From Syntrophobacterales bacterium (GTDB taxonomy: Bacteria; Desulfobacterota; Syntrophia; Syntrophales; UBA2210): DNA of 33,314 bases. The stretch is taken from the NCBI GenBank assembly GCA_018433345.1, contig JAHDRK010000063.1:1-33314 (forward strand). The letters are read 5' to 3'. The notes beneath the pieces are model-generated. The model worked only from the letters and a program-made list of their open reading frames with translations. It searched no databases and was not told where the DNA came from. Of this stretch, positions 23,939 through 30,439 are shown piece after piece. The number at the start of each line of letters is the position of its first letter. Position 1 is the stretch's first letter. The position numbers and the translations under genes were made by a program.

Positions 23939-24588
23939 GCTGTTCGCCGTTTGTCAATCCGACACTTTACCTTTTATATAACGTGCGTGAGGGCGGCTCG
24001 CAGTCTTCTTTTCTTTTCGGTAATTCATTGTTTGGCGCCATAGTCCAAAAACGTCATGTCCCCTGGTGGGATTATAGCCCTTTGACGGGGCCTTCAGAAC
24101 ATATTGAACATACCGAACTTCCGCGCCAGGGTGATTAAAACCGGCCTTCGCCGGGATGACGAAAATGAGAATTCTCGATTTTTTTACGAGATCGTCGTTT
24201 TTTACTTGACAGGTAATCGTTTCTTCAGTTACTCGAAACCATCGATTTCAATTTCCGGTTCAATTTCCGGTCTTACTTTTTTCCATCATTCTTCATCCGA
24301 CACGGCTTAGCCCCCTAATAAGCGAACAAGCGTAGAAAGTTTTTGTGTTTTTTCTTGTTCGGTTCGCGGCGGCATACCCGGGTCCACTTCTATTTCAGAT
24401 AATCGATTCTTTCCAGACATCAGTATGCTTTGACATTGTTTTGCCTGAAGTCCCCTCAAGGGCTGCGGCGTTGGTCTATTGGTCTGTCACGCACGAGTGC
24501 AACATAGTGATCACCGGCAAAGCCGTATGAAGCATTCGGCGTACCCGCCGCCTTTTAAAAGGAAATTGCGAAAAAGATGGGAGGAGCG
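23939..24588. other. 650-bp AT-richer gap before the giant exported protein
   Basis: No supported gene. It contains a small CCGGC-CTTC-GCCGG hairpin (24141-24154) in a sequence resembling common proteobacterial REP-like repeats, a perfect 12-bp tandem duplication TTCAATTTCCGG (24247-24270), and an inverted repeat (24323-24361). TTGACA at 24206-24211 is followed at 17 bp by TTACTC, a poor -10. The lower GC content and lack of coding signal suit a long regulatory region or decayed DNA. Confidence 0.4.
24323..24361. repeat. 8-bp inverted repeat with T-rich loop
   Basis: CGAACAAG (24323-24330) and CTTGTTCG (24354-24361) are exact inverted copies separated by 23 nt that include T-runs. It could be an operator or a hairpin upstream of the 24589 gene; nothing else supports a specific role. 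Confidence 0.35.
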
Positions 24589-27500
24589 ATGAAAGCGTTC
24601 AGGAAGGCCCTTGTGTTGATCCTTGTTCCGGGGACGCTGTTTTTGCCGGCAACGGCAATCGCTTCGCCGGAGAGGGGAGCTCAATGGCTGGCGGCGCAAC
24701 AGCAGGAAAGCGGCGCAATAGTGTCGGAAGCGACGGCGGCCACGTCATTGCAGTCGACCGCCGAATCGTTGCTTACGTTGACGCTGTTGGAGCGAACCGG
24801 GGATGTCGATCTTCAGTCGACGCTCGATTACATCGGGAACAATCCTGACTACGAAACAGTGGAAAATCTGTGCCGAAGAATTCTCGTACATCTCAGCAAG
24901 GGACTTGCTTTTGACGATTTGCTTGATCAGCTTTTCCTGCACCAGTATCCGGGCGCTGGATACGGTTTTTACCCGGGATACGGCAGCGACGTTCTCAGTA
25001 CGGCCCATGCCCTCCAAGTGCTTTCCCGCGCCGAAATTACCGACCGGCGTGCTTCATCCGCCATCGGATTCCTGTTGCAAAGGCAAAAAGAAGACGGGAG
25101 CTGGTCCCTGCAAGACAACACCCCCAATACCGCGTTGACCGCGCAGGCGATGCTCGCCCTCTGGGAATACAGGAGAATATTCAATGTTCAGGATGCCCTG
25201 GAGATGGCCGGCGACTATCTCTTACGGACACGAAATGTCGACCACCTGTGGGACGACCTGAACACCACTTCGCAGGTTCTGATCGCGCTTTCGAGCTACC
25301 TGGTTGATCGAAGCGGACTGGCGGAAAGTATAGCGGCGCTACAGGATATTCAGTCGCCCCAGGGTGATTTCAACCAGGACACCTACTCGACGGCGCTCGC
25401 AGTGAGGGCGCTTTTCATCGCCGAAACCCCCGCTCCTGACGAAATAACCATTGGGGGAACGTTGATCGACGGCGACAGCGGGATACCGATAGCCGGCGCG
25501 ACGATTGCCGTGACCGGTGAGGCGGAACTTACTGCCCCTTCCTCGATTGACGGGACTTTCCTGATACGGGCTATTCCGCCGGGATCCTATTCGGTGATCA
25601 TTTCAAAAGATGGATACCATCGTCTTTCGTTGAATGCTTCCCTTGGTGTGGGTTCAAAGGCCGACCTGGGAGTGTTGCAGCTTTCGAAATACCAAACGGA
25701 CCCCGATACAGGAATGCCCGTTGCCACGGGAACAGTTAGAGGTGAAGTGTCGGATCGGAGAACCGGCAGGCCTGTTGCGGGTGCAATCGTATCGGTACGG
25801 GGTACGGATCTGTCCGCTGTGACCGGCGCTACAGGAAGCTACCAGTTGAACCATGTTCCTGCCGGGCACGTTATTCTTCAGGTTCAGGCTGGTGGCTACG
25901 GAAGCATTCAGGCATCGGTTGAACTTGCGCGAGGATATACGCTTATATTTTCACCAGCCCTAAGCGCGGCAACTCTTTCAGGGGTTTTGATTGAAGGTGT
26001 TGTAATTGAACGGGACAGCGGGATGCCGCTGCCTGGAGCGTCAATAGAAGTGTATGGGGGCGGGGAAGTAATCGCATCCGCGCAGGCCGATCTAAACGGA
26101 AGGTATGAAATCACGGGCCTCCCTGTGGGAGAATTGACCGTAGCGGCATTTCACGACGGATATCATGCCGTGTCCGTTTCGATTGAGGCGCAGGACGGTG
26201 CGAGGTTCATATATTCCCCCCAGATGGATCCGGTGTCCGGTGATGTACAGTTATCTACGGGTTCTTTTACAGGCATTGTTGTTGATGCCGTAAATGGGCG
26301 CGGACTCTCCGACGTCTCTGTTTCGGTCGAATACCCGGAAGGTGAAATGTATTGTCTTATGACGGGGCCGGATGGTGAAATTGTCACCGGCAATCTCCCT
26401 GTGGGCGATGCATCAGCCACCTTCAATCTTGAAGGTTACGACACCGAAAAAAGGCGGGTTTTTATTCAGGGAGATCTCGAGACTGATATCGGCGAGATTC
26501 CTATGAATCCCGAAGGCGTGGCCGATACTGCAAGGGCATTTGGATGCCTGGTCGACATTCGAAACAGTGTCCCGGTTTCAGGAGGCATTATATCGGCTGA
26601 GAACCTCGATGCTGGCATGTTTTTCGAAACGATCAGTCTTGACGATGGTTCATTTGTTCTTGACGGCCTGATCCCCGGCGAATACCAGGTAACAATCAGT
26701 GCATCGGGGTACAGTGTCGTTACATTCAACATGATTACAACAGAGGGCGAAGGGCTTGATCTGGGCGAAGTGCGGTTGCGTGCCCCCGGTGTGGACGAGC
26801 TTCTGCCGGATCTGTCAATTCTGGCGCTCGACGTGAGTCTCTGGTCATCGGATCCGACAAGCTTTGAACTATCGGGTACGATAGGCGTTACAATTATTAA
26901 CCGCGGCAATGCTGCCGTAAAGTCGCCCTTCCAGGTATATGCCTACGAGGACCTTGCCGGCGAAGGTATGTCCGAAGAGGGTAACAGATTATTTGGTGTG
27001 ATTACTGTCCAGGCATCACCGGAACAGCCTCTTAACGCCGACAGTACTCGCGTTGTCACCATGCCGCTTTCCGGCGTCCAGTCTTTCAGAGATGCCCCGA
27101 TAATCGTTCATATCGATCCAAAAAATATTGTGGCCGAGCTTTCCAAGGAAAACAACAGGGTTAGTACAGCTAGCGCCTGCACGAACGAGACCGAAAAACC
27201 GAATCTTGATCTCTGTCTGTGTATGGATTCATCAGGCAGTATAAGTAATTCGGAGTTTCAACTTCAACTGGAAGGAACGGCAAGGGCCATTGAAGATGAA
27301 AACATTGTTCCACGGGACGGATCGGTCCGCATGTCGGCATTGCAATTTGCCGGCAGCACTTATGATGAACTTAGTCCGACCGTCGTCGAGGAAGGCAATG
27401 TTCACCAAATTGCCGAGACAATAAGGTCTATACGGAAGCGAGGAGGCGGTACCTCTATTCACAGCTGCGTAATCAGGGCGTCCGACGTGCTGTATGCCGT

Positions 27501-30363
27501 TGAACCGGAAAGTGTCTGGAAAGTGATCGATGTATCCACCGACGGTCGTTCAGATTATAACAGTGCCGTCGCTGCGTCGGCCAAGGCCGGAGAAATGGGG
27601 ATCGACGTGATAAACGCCATCGGTGTGGGAACGAACATCGATATTAATTTGCTGAATGCGATCGTATTTCCGCAGCCTCCCGGCGGTGAGCGAGGATTCG
27701 TGGAAGTTATTTCGGGGTACCAGGAATATATTGAGGCCATCGCGGGTAAAATGCAGCGCGAAACGCGTTTGCCCGATCTAACCGTGGGGGGCGCCCGACT
27801 CATAGACAATGGTCTCGGTGAAGCGGGGCAGGTATCCTTTATTTTAGGTAACGCAGGGGCTTCAGCCATTTCAGAAGACGTGATCATGTCTGTTTACGAC
27901 GGAGATCCCGGTGGAAATCGCATCATTGCGGAAAGCGTCTTTACCGAAGGGTTGCCGATCGATTGCTACGAAAAAATAACCCTTGACGGGGTGTATCCCT
28001 CCGATTTCCTGAGTGGGACTCTAGTCGTTGCTGCCGGGATCGATGCGGAATTTACCGAATGTAACCGGGAGAACAACCGCCACTCGATTCCCGTCCATTC
28101 CACGCTGGGAAGTATCAGCCTGACGCTCGACAAGAGCCTTTTCGGACCCGCCGAAACGGTGAGTATGACCGCGAACGTTACAAACGCAGGGTCGCGCTCA
28201 GGCGCCTACAGGGTTGCGCTTGCCATTTATGATCTACAGGGAATCGAAGTGCATCGATTCGATACATTCGAAACCGGAGAGATTCCCTCGTCAGGATCGG
28301 ACGACTATAATCGCCAATGGAACACGGGACATACAGCGGCGGCGTCCTACAACGTCGAGGCACGGCTGTACAGTCTGGGCGGCGGTCTTCTCGACACGTC
28401 CGAAGTTGCCTTTACTATTACTCACCTCGACTCAGACCAGCCTGATCCCGATCCCGATCCGGAACAGGGTATTGCGGCCGCACGTATCAGGGCCACCACG
28501 GACAGGCCCGGCTATCATGTCAATGACACCGTAGTTATCGATGTCCTGGTTCGGAACATTACCACCAATCTTTCCATAGAAAATGCAGTGGCCCATGTGA
28601 CGGTGATCAATCCCGGCGGTAATATCGTTCATGACCAGACCCGCGCCCTTGAAACGTTGGTTCCCGGCCAGACGACGGAATTCAAACAGACACTTGTTCT
28701 TGCGCAGGCTCCCGAGGGCTCCTACCAGCTGGCGGTCCAATTGCGAAGCCGGGATGGAGTGTTGTATGGCGGTGACCGGGGTGGTTTTGTCGTGGCCGAC
28801 GATATTCAAAGAGCCCTTCGTGGTGGCGTGAGAGCGGCGCATCCGATTCTCTACGCCGGTGAAAATCAGACCTGCACTTATACTGTAACCAATTCAGGAA
28901 CAGCTGCGGTCCCGGGGGTGTCGATCGATCAGATGGTTATCTGCCCGGCTGATGAAACCGTAATCGAACAAAAGACGCGGGACATTGATCTTCCGGTGGG
29001 CGCCGTTACGGAAGACAGCATAGTTTTTTCGACATCCGGGTTCCAGCCGGGAACTTACGCCTGTGTGCTGGATACCAATATAAACGGGGAAAAGTTGGAT
29101 TCCTCGTACGCGTTGTTCCGGGTTGAGGCGTCTCCCATCAACATGGATGGAGAGCTGAGTATCGGTTCGCAGGGGCGACTCCTGGTGCTGGTTGATCCGA
29201 TTAAAAAGCAAAAGGAAAACAGGGACGATAGCAGTACTATATATCTGCGCCGGCTTCTCGAGGATGCAGGGTGGTTGGTTACTATCGTAGATACCGGAGC
29301 CGATTTTAAGAGAGAGATGGATACCGGAGGCTACAGCCTGTACGCTCTGTTTAGTGAATCCGTGTATCTCGACAAAGAGACTCAAGAGAAGTTGAATGTC
29401 ATGGCGGCCGGCGGCGACGGATTGCTGGCGGCCGGCGGCCATGATCGCCGCAACGTCTTTATTGAAGAATCTCTGGGTGTATCCCTTCGAGGCAATGTGC
29501 CCCATGCCTGCGGAGTGGCCGTTGATCACAGCGAACTCGGCGATCCTTGGTCTGAGATGTTCTCGTCTTCCACCAAGAGACTTAACTTCGTTACCCAGGG
29601 CGCGGTGGTCATTGGGCGCTATATCGACAATTACAATTTCGGGAATACAGACAGCCGAACGCATCAATCCGTCGGTTGTGACCCAAATCCGTGCGGCGGT
29701 TTCGAAGGTGAGGGGGGCGAAAATGCTATTTCAGTGCATGAATATTTCAATGGGCGTTCCGTTTTTGTCGGGTTTGACCTGCTGTCCGAGGCTGAGCTCT
29801 ATCACAGGCGCAACCAGGATTCCTCCAACAATCCTTTTGCTTCTTTTATGCTGTCCGCCCTTGCCTATATAAATCCCGATCCCTTGGTGCCGCGGCCCGG
29901 AACGGTGGTGCCGGTGATAGTCGATGTTCATAATCTTGGTATGGCCACAGATGGGAAGGTTATGCTGAATTTCTCCGACAATTTGACCGTCGTTGACGGT
30001 GGAGAGCTGACTGTTTGTCTCGACTCAGGCGGCAGGACCTGGGAGTACTCGTTCTTCATGCAAGAAGATGAAAGCTTGAGCATGATGCTATATGTACGAT
30101 TACCGGGCGAGTCGGCCGATTCATCGAGGTGTTGCGCAAGAAGATGTCCGAAAAAGAAAATATGTTTGAACGCTCAAAGATCAATTGGATGCGATTCCCG
30201 ACCCCTTGAGAAAAGGAAACCCCATAATCGTCCGCGATCAAGCGATCCTGACTCCTGCGAAGAAGAGGTCTGGGCGGACTTGTTGATTCAATCCGGTCTC
30301 GAACCCTATCTGACCACGCACGTAGAAAAACGCTATTCCCTCGTTTTGGAACAAGAAAACTAG
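24589..30363 (+). CDS. Giant exported multidomain protein (toroid repeat, Ig-like, CARDB, VWA)
   Basis: 1924 residues from ATG 24589, placed directly after GGGAGGAG; ATG 24577 is also in frame. A signal peptide (ALVLILVPGTLFLPATAIAS) is followed by an alpha/alpha-toroid repeat region like prenyltransferase/squalene-cyclase folds (about 30-280; AIGFLLQRQKEDGSWSL). Five carboxypeptidase-regulatory-like Ig modules begin near 287, 380, 467, 560 and 648 (for example GxVxDxxTGxPVxGAxVxV). A CARDB-like module starts near 738. The VWA domain (about 870-1060) has a full MIDAS: D880-x-S882-x-S884, T955, D985. More CARDB-like and Ig-like modules follow, with a PDPDPDP linker near 1285. A Rossmann-like domain (about 1527-1720; RLLVLVDPIKKQ) precedes the end. 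Residues 1845-1890 are suspiciously Cys/Arg-rich (see findings). Probably a secreted or surface adhesion/scaffold protein working with the next gene. Confidence 0.85.
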   Translation: MKAFRKALVLILVPGTLFLPATAIASPERGAQWLAAQQQESGAIVSEATAATSLQSTAESLLTLTLLERTGDVDLQSTLDYIGNNPDYETVENLCRRILVHLSKGLAFDDLLDQLFLHQYPGAGYGFYPGYGSDVLSTAHALQVLSRAEITDRRASSAIGFLLQRQKEDGSWSLQDNTPNTALTAQAMLALWEYRRIFNVQDALEMAGDYLLRTRNVDHLWDDLNTTSQVLIALSSYLVDRSGLAESIAALQDIQSPQGDFNQDTYSTALAVRALFIAETPAPDEITIGGTLIDGDSGIPIAGATIAVTGEAELTAPSSIDGTFLIRAIPPGSYSVIISKDGYHRLSLNASLGVGSKADLGVLQLSKYQTDPDTGMPVATGTVRGEVSDRRTGRPVAGAIVSVRGTDLSAVTGATGSYQLNHVPAGHVILQVQAGGYGSIQASVELARGYTLIFSPALSAATLSGVLIEGVVIERDSGMPLPGASIEVYGGGEVIASAQADLNGRYEITGLPVGELTVAAFHDGYHAVSVSIEAQDGARFIYSPQMDPVSGDVQLSTGSFTGIVVDAVNGRGLSDVSVSVEYPEGEMYCLMTGPDGEIVTGNLPVGDASATFNLEGYDTEKRRVFIQGDLETDIGEIPMNPEGVADTARAFGCLVDIRNSVPVSGGIISAENLDAGMFFETISLDDGSFVLDGLIPGEYQVTISASGYSVVTFNMITTEGEGLDLGEVRLRAPGVDELLPDLSILALDVSLWSSDPTSFELSGTIGVTIINRGNAAVKSPFQVYAYEDLAGEGMSEEGNRLFGVITVQASPEQPLNADSTRVVTMPLSGVQSFRDAPIIVHIDPKNIVAELSKENNRVSTASACTNETEKPNLDLCLCMDSSGSISNSEFQLQLEGTARAIEDENIVPRDGSVRMSALQFAGSTYDELSPTVVEEGNVHQIAETIRSIRKRGGGTSIHSCVIRASDVLYAVEPESVWKVIDVSTDGRSDYNSAVAASAKAGEMGIDVINAIGVGTNIDINLLNAIVFPQPPGGERGFVEVISGYQEYIEAIAGKMQRETRLPDLTVGGARLIDNGLGEAGQVSFILGNAGASAISEDVIMSVYDGDPGGNRIIAESVFTEGLPIDCYEKITLDGVYPSDFLSGTLVVAAGIDAEFTECNRENNRHSIPVHSTLGSISLTLDKSLFGPAETVSMTANVTNAGSRSGAYRVALAIYDLQGIEVHRFDTFETGEIPSSGSDDYNRQWNTGHTAAASYNVEARLYSLGGGLLDTSEVAFTITHLDSDQPDPDPDPEQGIAAARIRATTDRPGYHVNDTVVIDVLVRNITTNLSIENAVAHVTVINPGGNIVHDQTRALETLVPGQTTEFKQTLVLAQAPEGSYQLAVQLRSRDGVLYGGDRGGFVVADDIQRALRGGVRAAHPILYAGENQTCTYTVTNSGTAAVPGVSIDQMVICPADETVIEQKTRDIDLPVGAVTEDSIVFSTSGFQPGTYACVLDTNINGEKLDSSYALFRVEASPINMDGELSIGSQGRLLVLVDPIKKQKENRDDSSTIYLRRLLEDAGWLVTIVDTGADFKREMDTGGYSLYALFSESVYLDKETQEKLNVMAAGGDGLLAAGGHDRRNVFIEESLGVSLRGNVPHACGVAVDHSELGDPWSEMFSSSTKRLNFVTQGAVVIGRYIDNYNFGNTDSRTHQSVGCDPNPCGGFEGEGGENAISVHEYFNGRSVFVGFDLLSEAELYHRRNQDSSNNPFASFMLSALAYINPDPLVPRPGTVVPVIVDVHNLGMATDGKVMLNFSDNLTVVDGGELTVCLDSGGRTWEYSFFMQEDESLSMMLYVRLPGESADSSRCCARRCPKKKICLNAQRSIGCDSRPLEKRKPHNRPRSSDPDSCEEEVWADLLIQSGLEPYLTTHVEKRYSLVLEQEN

Positions 30364-30369
30364 ACCGTA

Positions 30370-30390
30370 GCCGGCGACGACTTCGCCGGC
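30370..30390 (+). other. Intergenic stem-loop between the two exported-protein genes
   Basis: GCCGGCGA (30370-30377) and TCGCCGGC (30383-30390) form a perfect 8-bp GC-rich stem with a 5-nt loop, just after the stop at 30361-30363. No T-run follows, so it is more likely a processing or mRNA-stability hairpin within an operon than a terminator. Confidence 0.45.
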
Positions 30391-30439
30391 GCTCCTTCAC
30401 GCGAAGTAAGCAGAAAAAACAGCAGAGGAAAGGCAAGCC

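Noticed and set aside
24589-25440. Thioester (GCGEQ) domain of an alpha-2-macroglobulin-like protein
   Set aside because: The toroid region contains no GCGEQ or similar Cys-Gln pair, so only the fold type is suggested.
28894-29667. 257-codon minus-strand open frame
   Set aside because: Antisense to the giant exported protein in a region with clear domain sequence; no family motif or Shine-Dalgarno site.
30370-30390. Factor-independent terminator between the exported-protein genes
   Set aside because: The stem is strong but no T-run follows, and the next Shine-Dalgarno site is only about 35 nt downstream.
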